This document shows positions 48,621 to 61,538 of a DNA stretch of 64,000 bases, piece after piece. The notes under the pieces are model-generated. The model ran no database searches, was not told the origin of the DNA, and saw only the letters and a list, made by a program, of their open reading frames with translations. Position 1 is the stretch's first letter. Each line of letters begins with the position of its first letter. Made by a program: the position numbers and the translations under genes. Where the stretch lies: assembly GCF_001653235.2 (NCBI RefSeq), contig NC_035792.1:2914001-2978000 (forward strand). The letters run 5' to 3'. Source of the DNA: Pochonia chlamydosporia 170 (lineage: Eukaryota; Ascomycota; Sordariomycetes; Hypocreales; Clavicipitaceae).

Positions 48621-51600
48621 AGACTGACTTTCACCGGCTGGCCTCTTTCCTTTTGTCTTGGGGTGCCTCTCACTGAAAGCCGTCGCCCAATAACCAAGGC
48701 AAATACTACTGGCAAAAAGTTGTGGGACCCCAGATGATGGATGGTTTGCAATTTTGTTCTCCTTCATTGGACCGGAACCGGATGCTCGCAAGAATACCAG
48801 ATGACAATAGGCAATGCCACAGCGGTGCGAAGGGCAGGATCCAAGAAGGTATGCCTGGTATGAAAGCATCAATGATCCTCTAGTCACAACCTCGCTGGCT
48901 GCTCTCAGTGCCAGAACAGGTCCCTACCACCGCATTGCTGGAGGAGGTTCAAGTGGTCCATCGTGGCGTAAACTCAAAAAACCTTAGTTCCGACTACAGG
49001 GTGTGCGGCGAAAATGCTCCAACGTTAGTGAACGAAGCCGGACTTCTGAGGACCAGGTATGTGGGGACAGTTGATGAATGGTTGGGTTAAAGTCATGTCG
49101 ATGATCCGAGCCTGTCAAGTGTCACTCCGGAAACGCTCAAGTGCCGACAGCAATAATCAAAACTGGCAGTAACCTTCCCACCTTCTACGGAGTATGCCGC
49201 TCTGTCAGTCTCACCCACAGTCTTCTCTCTATGAATAGCAGTACTGACATGACTCTTCTCCGTGCGCCTGCCAGGAGTGCATATGGGCACAGACCGATGG
49301 GCTGGGCACAAAAGTAGGATGCTGGCCCTTGTGCTGGGGCTTCGGGAGACCAGCCGCCACAACCAGAAGCCAAGCAAGTGACAGGCAAACATGGCGTAAA
49401 GTAGCATCCGGGGACCGTACGTTGGGCAGCAAGCCACAAAGATCGCTCGTCGCCGAATGATGGGGACCTGCCGATGGGCTGGGGAGGACTGCGCCAAATA
49501 AGCCAGGATGTGCTCTCGCAAAGCCGGCATGTACAAAAAAGGAGAGAATGGTGTACTCATCAAGCATCGTGGTATAAGCACTGGCTGCGTGATGATGGCC
49601 AGGAGCGGTTGATTGACGTCGAAGACGGGCTGGTGCGCCGGGTGCTTCGGTATGATGAGAATTTTAGGCATCGAACATTGAACATGATGATGACGACGAG
49701 GAGGGAAAGTGTCAAACGCAAGAAGCAATGCAGCTCCTTCCCTGCCAGATCAATGGCATGGTGCTTGGCGGTTCAGAAAGCGAGACGCTGCAATATCGCA
49801 CCAAGGTTCCAGAGTTCGAAGGCCTTGGTCGAGAACCAGAGGCCACGGCTATCGGCACAGGAGACGACAAGCACCAGACCAGACTCATGTGTACCGACTG
49901 AGATGCGCACTCGAGGCACGGGCTACATGGTGGTACCTGCTCGAGTCTGGTAGCCTACAAGAGGCGAAAGGGGCCTGGCTCCAGCTGTTTGTCGGGATGT
50001 GGGAACCCTGAAGCTCAGTGACGCTTGCGATGCAAATGATTGGTGACTGACGCGCCCCACCACGAGTCCTGGGTCCGATCATGTCAAGTTGTGACAGAGA
50101 TGACCTGTAAAAAGATGGGGGCTTGAGGCCTTGGCTGCACAGAGCCCTGTTCATTCTGTTCAGTGCCAAGTCGTCTGGTTTGCCCGGAATCTGGTCATGC
50201 CTGGTCATGTCTGGTCAGGAAAAGAAGTGAAGCCGGGTCTGGTGCATTGACATTGCAGCTCCAGTTCCAGTAAGGTGTAGTCTGGGAAAGTAAGGTAAGG
50301 AAGGTATCAAGGTACCTCGGGTCGTGCCAGCGCTTGAGCAGCTCTGAGCCATGCATGTCCTTGTTGCGGCTGAAGGGAATTGCTCCAGCGCGCACTGACT
50401 TCAGCCACTCCATCACTTTCAATCTTGTCAATTGAGCAGACACAAATCCACAGTGAGCATGCTCTGCTCGCAAGAATTAAAAGGACCAAGAGAGAAAGGG
50501 ACTTATCCCCGTGCGCTGAGTATTCCAAAGTTGGAAGCTGGTAATACTTGCGAGTTTTTGGGCAATCCTGGCCGATTAGCGGAATGTGCCGGCGCAATTG
50601 CGCTGATCTCTTTGTTACTAGCGGGTGTCTGATGCGCTGTCTGCTTTAGTCAGTTCGTCCATGTCCTGTCAACCTGTGAAAGGAGGGCTCAAGATCAAAG
50701 ATTGAGGAACGTTGAATGCCAGGTTCTCGTTAGACGCTGCTAGTCTCTTCAAATTCGAGTGTACTCCTGCGTACCACATGCGCAGGCCCTTGGCCCTTGT
50801 CTGCAAGACCCGACCCCGGTGGCCTTAGTGTCGGGCTAGGCGAAGGTTACAAGGTGCAAACGCTGTTCGAGCTGAGGCAAGTGCGACGTGAATCGCACTG
50901 GCCAATCTCAAGCCTTACGCGCGTCCTTGTCAACGAAGGAAGGACCAACACTGACAGTGAAGCGCGAGGCGAGACGAGGGAACACCGACACCAACGCTGA
51001 CAATGACACTGACACCACACACCAGACCTCAACATCAGTCCAAAAACAATCGCAAGGTTCAATATACATGCCGCCAGTCAACTTCCGACTTCCACATCCA
51101 ATTATGAGATGCGAATTTTGCCACATCTGTCAATGTGCTTTTGGTGAGCAAATCCTGATCCCGTCTCTCGCTTCCAGCGTCGTGGTTTGTCATCTAGCTC
51201 CAGAGGAGGTGCGCTTAGCTTGGACAAGCTTCTGCAAAGCTGACGGTTGATTACCCAACCATGACGATTTTTTGCTCCTCCCTGTCTCTTTGTCTTGCCT
51301 CCAACCAAGGTTTATTATGTGACAGCACGGCACGGATGCACACACTCCTCATCACAAGCTCATTTCGAAGGTAAGGAAGTGCCAATAGCATGCAATTTGA
51401 TTCGGATCCATGACGCTTATTGTCCAGGTTATTACAGAGTTCCAATCAATGTGAGCCCGGCATGCTCCGTACTCAGTTGGCGCTCCTCCCATGGCTACAG
51501 GATTTTGATGAGCCAGACAGAATATGAGAAAAAAGCAAGCACCAAACCCGGGTCACAGACAAGCAATATGTGAAGGACCCCTGTGAACACAAAAATAAAA

Positions 51601-54600
51601 TAGAAATTAGCTTGAGCTCTCTATACTGTACGCAGTACGCAACAGCTTCAAAGTCACCAGAAGTAAGTACATGCGAGCGTGACGATTATAGCCATTGCAT
51701 GCTGACCTCGACCAGGGACGTGTCGCACATCTGTACGGGTTTGGAGGTGATATCTCTGATTGAATCCAGCGCTTGAACTGGGGAATGTCACTGTCAATCA
51801 ATAGTCGCATCTCCGCAGCCAACGGCCTCCACCTTGACAGGCGCCGCGAGTTTGACATTGCGCGCTTGATTTGGTCAAGCTTTCCGCCTCGTTGCACCCA
51901 TGCTCGAATAACAAGTGCGTACTGGCAGCACTCACACCTTCTTGACTCCTGGACCAATATTTTGCTGCATGTCGATAATGTATCACCTCGAGCTCGTCCC
52001 AACCCTTGTCTTGACGAAACTGCTCTCTCATCCGCGGTACCCAACAGAATGGTCAAACCCACCAGACAAGGGTAACCCCAGAGCATTCATCTGAGAGCCC
52101 ATCTCAATTCGCCCGCTCCGGACAGCCGCACCCTGCTGCCAGTGGGAAAGACAAACAGGTCTGGTCAAGTCTGTTTGGTCTGGTCCCGCTCTCGATCCGC
52201 GGCTGAAATGGCAAAAGATGGGGCACTGACCAACCTCTGCACCAATTCATCGTTCGCAAGTGGATTGTCTGGTGTCTGGTGCGTATCTGTCTCCGGGCAA
52301 GGTCAACTGGTCCAATTTATCGCCAACCTTAGCTCGCCAGATAGACCAAGACAGACGATTCAGCAAAGGCCACGGAATGGCGCCGCGGTGGGACTTGATG
52401 GACATCAATCTTTGTGCTTTGCCCCCATGGTTCAACAGCTTTCGCTGAAAGAGAGACACTATCAATTGTGCAAATGAGCCAGGCGAGCTGCCATCCCGTT
52501 CTCTCGGGACCAGCTTCTGTGCTGTGCGTGCATCTCTAGCGTCTGTGGTTTACTAGCACCCCCCTCCCTGTCTTTTTCCTGTACTGTCGGTCGGTTGTCC
52601 CTGTCTGCTTTCTGTTCAAGTGAGTGAGGCCCCTGGTCTCTGGCAGCCATGCCGTGCAACGTCGGGCAAGAAACCAAGATGCTTGGCCTCCTCACAGACC
52701 ACCACCACCAACCCCATCGCTCATCTCATGTCAGCTTTCTCTTGGCCCCGCTCGGACCCCACTGACTAGAGCGATGCATCAACCTGCGACTTAGGGGCAA
52801 GCTCCTGCATGACAAAGTTGTTTGCTCTGATGCAGGGTGCGCATTTGATCGTGATGCTTCCCATCAGCAACCACACGGACAAGAAAGACGGGGCCGAAGA
52901 AGGGAAATAGATTCTTCATTTCTCGCAATACAGTACAAACCTCCTGTTAACATTTCCTTGCTACAATATACACACACGCACACAGACTCTTGGCCCAGCA
53001 GTCTCCACGAGATACCCCGGAATCACACAGGTCATCCAGGCATCTCGCGTGGACAACGGGCGCCGTCTTGGAGCTAACCCAGGAATACATGTGGGTGGGA
53101 CAACGCAGGCACGTGGAGTAGCGTCTTGGCTTTTGGAGACAAGAGCTGAAATGGTTGCATAAAGATACATGTGTCACCGGCCTCGATATCGAGTGGGAGA
53201 ACGACCGTAGCCAACTTGGACTGAAATGATCGGCCATCGGCATAGGCATAGCTGGCTGTCGCTTCTGGCATTTGGAGCCGCTCCATCCGTGCTGGAGCAA
53301 ATTTAGCAAAGAAGCTCTTTTTAGGTATGAGACACGGGAAGACAGGACCAGACGGTTTGAACAAGTTGGAAAAGACGGGGTGGATCAGCGCAAGTGCCAA
53401 AACCAGAGAACAAAATGATGATCGACTCCTGACTACCGGCGCAAGGACTGGAAGAGAATGCGGAATCCCTGTGCGGATCTTGCACCACACACGGTCGTGA
53501 CATCTTCAAAGGAGCAACGGCTGGCGGCATCAAAGAAACTACCAAATGAGAAAGAAGAAAGACAACTCACCAACAGTAAGTCCAGGATGCTGCGATCGCA
53601 CGCATTGTATTGTTCCCACAGAGCCTGCCTTTGCCATGCTTTGGCCAGGGGGGTGCGGAGTACTGTAGCTAATGTGTTAATTACCTAGATACGCAGCCTC
53701 TCAAAGCAGGTACGGAATCAATTATCAAGCCCAATCACGGAAACCGATGAGGCCACAGCTTATTTGACGCCTGTGGCTCAAAAGCCCAACATTTAGCCCA
53801 GCAGTATGGCTATTTGGCGCCGTGTTGACCTGCATTTAGCCCGGCTTTTCGTGATTGAGGACGACCACCCTGGCTCCAGTGATGGGACAGCCACTTCCCA
53901 GCAAATTGGTTAGGGGGCGTCTATGTGAAAGTGAAAGGAGGTGAGCTTCAGTATTGATGGGCATCGGGTCTAGTACTGTGTCACACCCACACAGCTAGCC
54001 TGTGTGATGGCCCAGACCGGCTTTGATCTGATCAGTCCTTTCACTTTGTGGCCTGCAGTACCGTTGGCTGGATGTGGCTGATCCCCAGCTTACCATCTGC
54101 ACAGAGTGCCACGCGAGATTCCGGAGCTACAGGCGCCACCAAAGCCGAGGACCAGTGTCGGTACAGGCGATCAGGCAATTTTAATATTCTGCTAGTAAAC
54201 TTACAAGACAGATGCTTTTCCGACTGCTCAGCAATCACAATATTGGATCAGTTACTGTACTGTACGAGTTGGATCAAAATAAGCTGCAAGCATAAAGTGG
54301 CGGCGGAAACGTTGTTGAGAGTGTTAGCCACGGCATGTAGGTTAATTTCACAAGCGCACTTGCTGGTCCCATGCTCGGTACGTCACTTTTTTCCCTTCTG
54401 GTTGTTTGTTTTACTTTTTTTTTTCCTATTGTTCCCCGATTCTCTCCAAGGTCCGTAACGAGTGCGTGTATGAATGTTGCTTCCCCCTCTCGCTTTGCAC
54501 GCCTGGAAGTCCACTCGAAACCAGTGCATTCATGCTCTCGTCACTCTCACCCTAGCTCATGTCAAACGACAACGCGGCGGCACCAGACCAAGGCAGAGGA

Positions 54601-56805
54601 AGCATGGTCGAGTATGGTAATAGCAAAAGTAGCGAGTGTAGAAACAACGGACGACAAGCTTGCTGTTGACAAACACTGGCAGCCTCCCAAGCTTGGACAG
54701 TTTGGTTTCATTCCTTGTGCCTTTTACTCCACGTCTTCCTTTTTTTTTTTTCCCCTGTGATTTGCATTTTTATTTTTGCTTTTTGATAGTGTATTCTATT
54801 TTCCGTATATTGATTGCAACGTGCACCATCGGGAAATTTTATACAGCCATGGTGGCTCTGACCATGTTTCCCTTTTTGGTTCTGCCTCATCCGCGAGACA
54901 ACAGCAAGACAAGGGCACGGCATGGCATGGGACGCGGTTTGGCAGCACAGATCTGGCAGGCCATCAACATGACATGCCAGACATTGGTTTAGGTAGGGCT
55001 TTGAGCTCTGAGCACACTCACCGCGTGGTAGGGTCTCGTGGCTCAAGGCTCTTGGCACAAGTCCAGACCAACCATTGTCGACGGCGTTCTTCAGCGTTTT
55101 CTGTGCTGTTAGGAAGCTTGCGCCCAGAATTGTGTCTCCGCCGCAGCCTAGCGGGCGAGGCGTGCGACGGCGCCGCAGCCACCAACCTGTCAATCAGTCC
55201 AGGGCTGACCTGACCCGTGCCAAGGCAAAGAGGATGTCACAAGAAGTCTCCCCGCTGGGGTAGGTTGTACTGTACTTGTTAGTACTGAGGACGAGGCACT
55301 GGGGAATGGAGTGCGAGCCATGGAAGATACCATGTACTCTTTTCAGAGCACATACAGTAAAATACCTCCAGTACAAGACGGGGGGAAGGGGGGTGGCCTG
55401 GGGACGCAGGGTCTCGCTAGCGCAAGCTCGATCATTCTCGCGTGCTGTGTCTTGTGGTTGGTTCGAGGCTGATGGGAGGCGGGATGGTTCAATGAATCCA
55501 GATGGAGGCTGTCTCGACTCGCATCGTTGACACGATTTGCCAGACCACCAGTTGCGATGTGTTTTGGTCCGGGAGGGTGTGTAGCCAGCCGCCTGTTGGA
55601 AGGACTTACACACAGTCAGTGAGTGAGCAAGCGCGCCCGTTGACATAATGCACTAATACATTTGCAAACAGTCGTGCTTGGAAACTCTGCACATACTATT
55701 CAGAATCCGAAACCGATGGGCTGAATAGCATTCATTGGAAGGGTGGATAGCGGTCACGGTTACGCGTCCAAGCCAGAGTGAAAACTCTGGGCAGTGGAAC
55801 CCGGCCCCAGAGCGAGAGGGACGAAAAGCAACGATTCCAACCCATCATCGGTCAAAAACACCCTCTCTCTTTAATTGCCTCAAGGGTCCTCTGGCTCGGG
55901 ATGGGCCAACACCAACTTTCTTGTCCAGGAACGATAGCGTCTGTGTCCAGGTGTTGAAACGAGTAAGTGCGCCGAACACTCCGGGGTTGAGTACGGAGAG
56001 GCCACGGGCCGGTTCAGACCCGTGAAACGGAGGTCGATATCAGACGAAGTTCGAGTCAGTCAACAGCATTGGCGTGTGTATTGTGCTTGATGAGTGTATG
56101 GGTACCAAACAGCTTGGTCAAACAGGCTAAGGACTCGGCCAGAGATGGGCAGGATGCCTCATCAACAACAGCCCACAAATCAGCCATCCGTCTCCTATAT
56201 TAGACTAACTGACAATGGTGGCGATTCCTCATTTCCCCGAGTAGGTGGACTGAGCGTGATGCGGAGATGGGGGTCGATAGTGTTTGGTGTGATGGGATGG
56301 ATGGGATGAAAGGGAATGGCTTGACTCGATCAACTTTGATTTCTGGTGGTGTTGATCATGGAGTCAATGGTTTGTGGGGAACGAGTTGTAAATCTTGATG
56401 CTCGGTGAAAGCATAGGGTAAGTGGGACGAAGTGGCAAAGTTGAAACTACTTTTGCATGAGCGAATTCTGGCACAAGTACAGTATAGGATGCAGTAGGCC
56501 GTACAGTACATCAATGACGATACTGATGTTTTAATGCTCTTTGAGGGAAATCACGAAAGTCGATGATGTTTCCAATTTTGTGTCGTCGGACAGCTACACC
56601 AAAACATGGAACATAATACAGTACAAAATGCTTTCAACAGATACATACTCAGTCATGGATGGCACTAGTCCAAAAAGCCATTCTCGTTGTTCAAAAACGA
56701 CATATGATGAAAAGCATACATAACTTCCCACCCTTAAATCTTTGAGCCCCTCCGAGTGAAATCGAGCCGAGTCACACATTCGCATTTCATTCCCCTTGAA
56801 TCGTT

Positions 56806-58857
56806 TTACAACTTGGACGCAGGGCTAGGGGCACCAACCTGCGTAATCTCATTGTAGAGCAACCTGTTTCAAGATATTAGCCTCAAATTGTGAAACGTGA
56901 CGACCAAGCGTCATGTGCAGTAAACTACCCTGTACGATTTATCTCGCAGGGTAAAAAGTAAAATGCACTTTGCAATATCTCGATTGGATGTATGAGCAAT
57001 GAATGTAAGGGGTAATAAACTTACGTTGTTAGGAAATCGGCGTAATCCTCACCAGTGACCTGGCCTGCGAAATATTGAGCAGCAAGGTGGAACTTGTTGC
57101 TCTTGGGGGCCTTGGAGGCCAACTGGTCGGCCTGCTCTTTGAGGAGTTTAAGAGCGTAGGCTTTGTCGACGCGTTTCCCTTCGGCGGTAGAGACGCCGTG
57201 CTTGACCCATTGCCAGAGCTGGGAGCGGGAGACTTCAGCGGTGGCAGCGTCCTCCCTGTACATTGTTAGTCTGTGTTACCTCATCCGTAGATGTTGGTGA
57301 GCTTACATGAGGTAGTTGATGGGGACGCATCCCACTCCACGGATCCAGGCCTCCATGTAGCCCAGCCCAATGTTGAGGTTCTTCCTGATACCTTCCTCGG
57401 TAATGCTACCGGGGACATTCATATTCAGCAAGTCATTCTGACCAATCTGAACATCCTCCCTCCGCACAAACAGCTGATTAGGCGTAGGCATGTGCTTGTT
57501 GAAGATTTCAGTAGCGATGCTCGCCAGCGCAGGGTGAGCAACCCAGGTGCCGTCGTGGCCGGCCCGCACCTCACGCAGCTTGTCGGCGCGCACATTCTCC
57601 ATGGCCTTGTCGTTGGCCTGCTTGTCGTCCTTGATGGGGATCTGGGCGGCCATGCCGCCCATGGCGTGGACGCCGCGCTTGTGGCACGTCTGGATGAGCA
57701 GCTTCACGTAGGCGTCCATGAAGGGGACCGTCATGGTGACGCAGGAGCGGTCGGGGAGCACAAAGTTGGGGTTCTGGCGGAACTTCTTGATGGTGCTGAA
57801 GATGTAGTCCCAGCGGCCGCAGTTGAGGCCGGAGCTGTGGTCGCGCAGCTCGTAGATGATCTCGTCCATCTCAAAGGCGGCGAGGATGGTCTCGATGAGC
57901 ACGGTGCCGCGGATGGTGCCGCGCGGCATGCCGATGTAGTCCTGGGCGAGGTTGAAGACGTCGTTCCACAGACGCGCCTCGAGGTGGCTCTCCATCTTGG
58001 GGAGGTAGAAGTAAGGGCCGTAGCCGCGGCGCTGCAGCTCGTAGGCGTTGTGGAAGAAGTACAGGCCAAAGTCGAAGAGGCCGCCGGAGATGGGCTCGCC
58101 GTCGACGGTGACGTGCTTCTCGTCGAGGTGCCAGCCTCGCGGGCGGACGATGAGCGTGGGAAGCTTCTTGTCGGTGCGGAGCTTGTACTCCTTTTGGCCT
58201 TGCTTGAAGTCGACCTGCCGACGGTTGGCGTCGTACAGGTTGACTTGGCCGTTGATCATGTTTTCCCAGGTAGGGGCGCTGGAGTCTGTTGTTGTTAGTA
58301 TCGGTTCACTTCACTTATCGTGGGATTGATTATATCTCGGCATCTGGTTCGGCTGTGGCTTCACATTACCGAGGGAATGGTGTATAAGCCGGAAGCAGCA
58401 ACATTTGCCAACCGCCAGATGTGCAATTGAATTCAGAAGACGGGAAAATGAAAAGATCCAGGTCAAAGTGTGAAAACTGGGTTAAAGAAAACTTACCCTC
58501 AAAATCAGCCATATACGTATAAACTTCAGCATTCAACGCATTCACAACCATCTTCCTGTCCGTCGGCCCCGTAATCTCAACCCGACGATCCACCAGTCCA
58601 GGAGCAGGCGGCGCTCCCTTCCAAGTAGCATTCTCACGAATGTGCTTCGTCTCGGGCAAGAAGTCGGGCAAGACGCCGCGGTCAATCTCGGCCTGGCGGA
58701 TCTTGCGACGCTCCAGCAGCTGCTTGCGGGTGGCGTTGAAGGAGCGGTGCAAAAGGGCAAGGAAGGCAAGGGCCTGGGGCGTCAGGATCTTGCGGTGAAT
58801 CTCGTCAACTTTGCCGTTGACGGAGACGCCCTGGAGGATGGTGTCGGTGGCAGCCAT
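56806..58857 (-). CDS. acuE: Malate synthase, glyoxysomal/peroxisomal
   Basis: Condenses glyoxylate with acetyl-CoA to malate in the glyoxylate cycle, needed for growth on acetate and fatty acids. Four exons on the minus strand: 58857-58497, 58285-57307, 57255-57025 and 56863-56806, giving 542 residues. Introns are 211, 51 and 161 nt and all junctions restore frame (MADFE-DSSAP, INYLM-EDAAT, ADFLTT-LLYNE). The family signature [16 protein letters not shown] is intact, as are [16 protein letters not shown] and [10 protein letters not shown]. The last exon encodes only about 19 residues and ends in SKL, a canonical PTS1 peroxisome signal. The start MAATDT is preferred to an in-frame upstream ATG at 58926. 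Symbol follows Aspergillus acuE. Confidence 0.96.
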
Positions 58858-61538
58858 TGTGTTGTGTGAGTTGTGAGACCGAAGATGTGGTGGGTGGTGG
58901 TTTGAGCCGGCTGAGCGGAGCTTCAAGATGGATTGTAGAAACTCTGCTTGACGAGGAGTTTCAGTCGTCCACTTGTCAAGGGATGTGAGATGAGAGAAGA
59001 GTTGAATAAAAAAAAAGGGAAGAGTGGTTGGTGGTAGGCGAGAATTGCCGGGTTGGCTGGAAATAGAAGAGTGGTATCCGTGGTTTCGTCACAGCTTTTG
59101 GAGGCGCGGTTCCGGAATCTGAGAGCTTTCACGTGTCAACGTCATGAGCTAGTTGTTTGGACATACCCGAGCGCTCTGCCACCCAAAGGAGTAGGTTGGC
59201 AGCGGCAAGCAAGGAGCAAGGAGCAAGTATTGGATTTTGGAGTCGAACCCACCTGGTAGCGGAATTGATCAATTGGTTAAAACGTAGCTTTGTGTGTATC
59301 AAGTTGATGAGTTTGTTAGATCGGTGAGTACGCTCGGCAACCGTCAATGCAAGATGTCACTTGGCAAGGTGAAGCGGGAATAGAAGAGTAAAAAAGAAAA
59401 AGAAGCTACGTAATGTACCACACCCGTCTTTATTATATGTAGCAAAAGGTCGCCCCCATTGATAGACCGGTTAGGTCTGGCCAGCTTTATTCATTTGAAG
59501 CTACCAGACGCATTCACCCTGGTCTGGTTGGTCTGGTTCACGATGGCCTCCGTTTCTCGGCAGCCATCGGTCTGCGCTCGGATGGACGGAGATAAATTGG
59601 TTCAGAGGCGAATTGCCATCCGTATGAGACTACAATGTACGTACTTAAGTAAATTAGAACCCAAAATCGAGTGAGTGCTACCTGTTTGGCTGGCTTGATA
59701 GCTTCGACTTGGGCTATTTGCGATGTGGGAGGTGGGAGGCTGGACGGCTCAGTGTCCAAGTTGGTGGGGATACATGAAGCTTGCAGGTGGCACATGTAGC
59801 GGCGTAACTGACAAAAGTACACTTTGGCGTGTTTACCAGCATCCCCACACGTAAATTAAGCCGCGTTACAAGCAACTTGATATCCTGTACATTTTAATGC
59901 AGGGCGTCATCGGAGCCAACGCGGGGTAGCGCAGCACCTACCAGCCCAGTAATGGCCCAGTAATGGCCCAGTCTCGGCTCAAGCACCGTCGGCAACAGGC
60001 CATTGGCCGCTGAAACACACTATGACAGCGCTGCACGGAGCACTGTAACCAGCTCTCACTCTCTGGCGGTAAATGCAACTGCACTGACGGCCGGCGGCGG
60101 GCGTCGACAACCGGCCATGATCCAACGGGCCCTGCCGAGCATCTCTGCGCAATGCCTCGCTCGCAAACGGCCTGATCCAGAGCCCTGACATCAATTCATC
60201 CTCACCAGCCTGCTCATTTCTTTATCTACCTCCGCTGATATCCTTTAAATTTTTTTCCATTTTCTCCACCGCTCAAATCATCTTTATCAAGCACCACAAC
60301 CAGAAAATGCTGTCTGGCAGGAACAACCACGGCACTTCCTCAACACCTCGGCCAGCCCACAATTCCGCGAAACCACTTGCCTCTGCCATTCGTGACTTGA
60401 CAATGACGCATTGCCATGGCATACATTCATTGTCCACCAACGTCAACTTCGGCTTACCATCATCCCCACGATGGCTGGACGAACCAATCCAGACCGGCCG
60501 TTTCAGTCCCACGATCCAAAAGGGTAACCATCCCCACGACCGACCGATAAGCCGAGGCTCTGCATGGCGCTCCGGCCCCACAATGTCCACAAGCATCGAA
60601 CGCTGTGTGGTTGTGTGCCGGAATGCCCCGAGTCTTTCCGGCGTTGGCCTGGCCTGGCCTTGGATACATTACATGTATGTGGACGTCCGAGGTTAGATGC
60701 AGCTGTGCCATGCTGTGCTGTGCAATACTTGCAGATGGATGGTATGATTTGATGTGATATGCCCATTGCAAGTGTGGTTTTGTTGGTTAAGCTGCTTATA
60801 CAGTTGGTTGCTCCTCATCGCTGTTGTACACAGCTCATCATTGTCCAACCGAACTTGTCGCCAACAATGCTGATTTACACAATGGCAACCATTGACATCA
60901 GCATTCCTGCTCATAGTGACTTCCAATATTCATCATGCCAGGCATGAAATGGGCAATAACACCTCACATGAACACCACACCTCCAGGCCACACCTCCAGG
61001 CCACGACACTCATATGTTTGTTTATACTTGTTCATTCAGACTGACATAAAAAATACACTTCAGCTGAAGCAATGCCAATGACCTAATTACATACCCTTCT
61101 AACAAACTCTCCCTCTTCGGCAAACCCTCATTCAACCATGCCAAAATAGTCCCTCGTGGTTACACCACCTCCCACCTTGAAATCGACTCTCAAAAGCTAT
61201 ATTTATAATCTGCCGTGCTGGCCACTGTGCCGTCCCCCTTGAAATTCACTCAGTCCCTAATCCAAACGCCTTCCCTAACAAAACCAAAAACGGACTAATG
61301 AATGAAAAGACAAAGTGTCCGACCAAAGAGCCAAAACAAAAGGGAAATTACAAATCCAATCAAGCTAGACACTTGTTCGCCATACTTCAAATATTGTTTT
61401 GTCGGCGGCTTCTTTGCAAAAACTCTAGGTCCCCGTCTCCGTCAACAAAATCCTCTCGTCTTTTAATGCAGGTTGGATATCGATGGTTATTATTTTCTTG
61501 TCAATATTATACGTTGCCAACACTCTTTCATGCCGCCT
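58858..61538. other. Gene-free region between malate synthase and the kinase gene
   Basis: Contains the malate synthase promoter at its left and the kinase 3' end at its right. A 129-codon plus-strand frame at 60307-60696 begins at a well-placed ATG (CAGAAAATGC) after a pyrimidine-rich leader, but has no recognisable feature. A 13-nt GCCCAGTAATG duplication lies near 59943-59970. Confidence 0.45.

Larger units (their letters stand above)
41149..56805. other. 15.7 kb without a recognisable gene
   Basis: The longest gap in the window. Base composition looks mixed rather than AT-rich, so it is not an obvious RIP-degraded block. It contains short tandem repeats (listed), TACTCCGTA at 44914 and 49186, many TCTGGTC/CCAGAC words (for example around 49870, 50180 and 52160), and pyrimidine runs near 54400-54770. 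Open frames reach 211 codons (49093-49728 -) but none has a recognisable domain or splice structure. The right part near the C2H2 gene is likely its promoter and leader. Non-coding transcripts are possible but cannot be seen from sequence alone. Confidence 0.5.

Noticed and set aside
49093..49728. 211-codon minus-strand open frame in the desert
   Set aside because: No domain, no splice sites linking to other frames, and odd composition (Pro, His, Cys, Arg). Not enough to call a gene.
57291..58298. 335-codon plus-strand open frame
   Set aside because: It is the antisense shadow of malate synthase exon 2, whose GC-rich third positions keep the opposite frame open. The Val/Leu/His/Asp-rich product matches nothing.
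58858..58926. Upstream in-frame ATG extending malate synthase by 23 residues
   Set aside because: The extension (His/Ser/Asn-rich) does not resemble family N termini, and MAATDT at 58857 gives the usual length.
59235..59275. Possible tRNA T-arm (GGGTTCGACTCC on the minus strand)
   Set aside because: The flanking bases do not form a five-base-pair stem, and no acceptor, D or anticodon arms are found.
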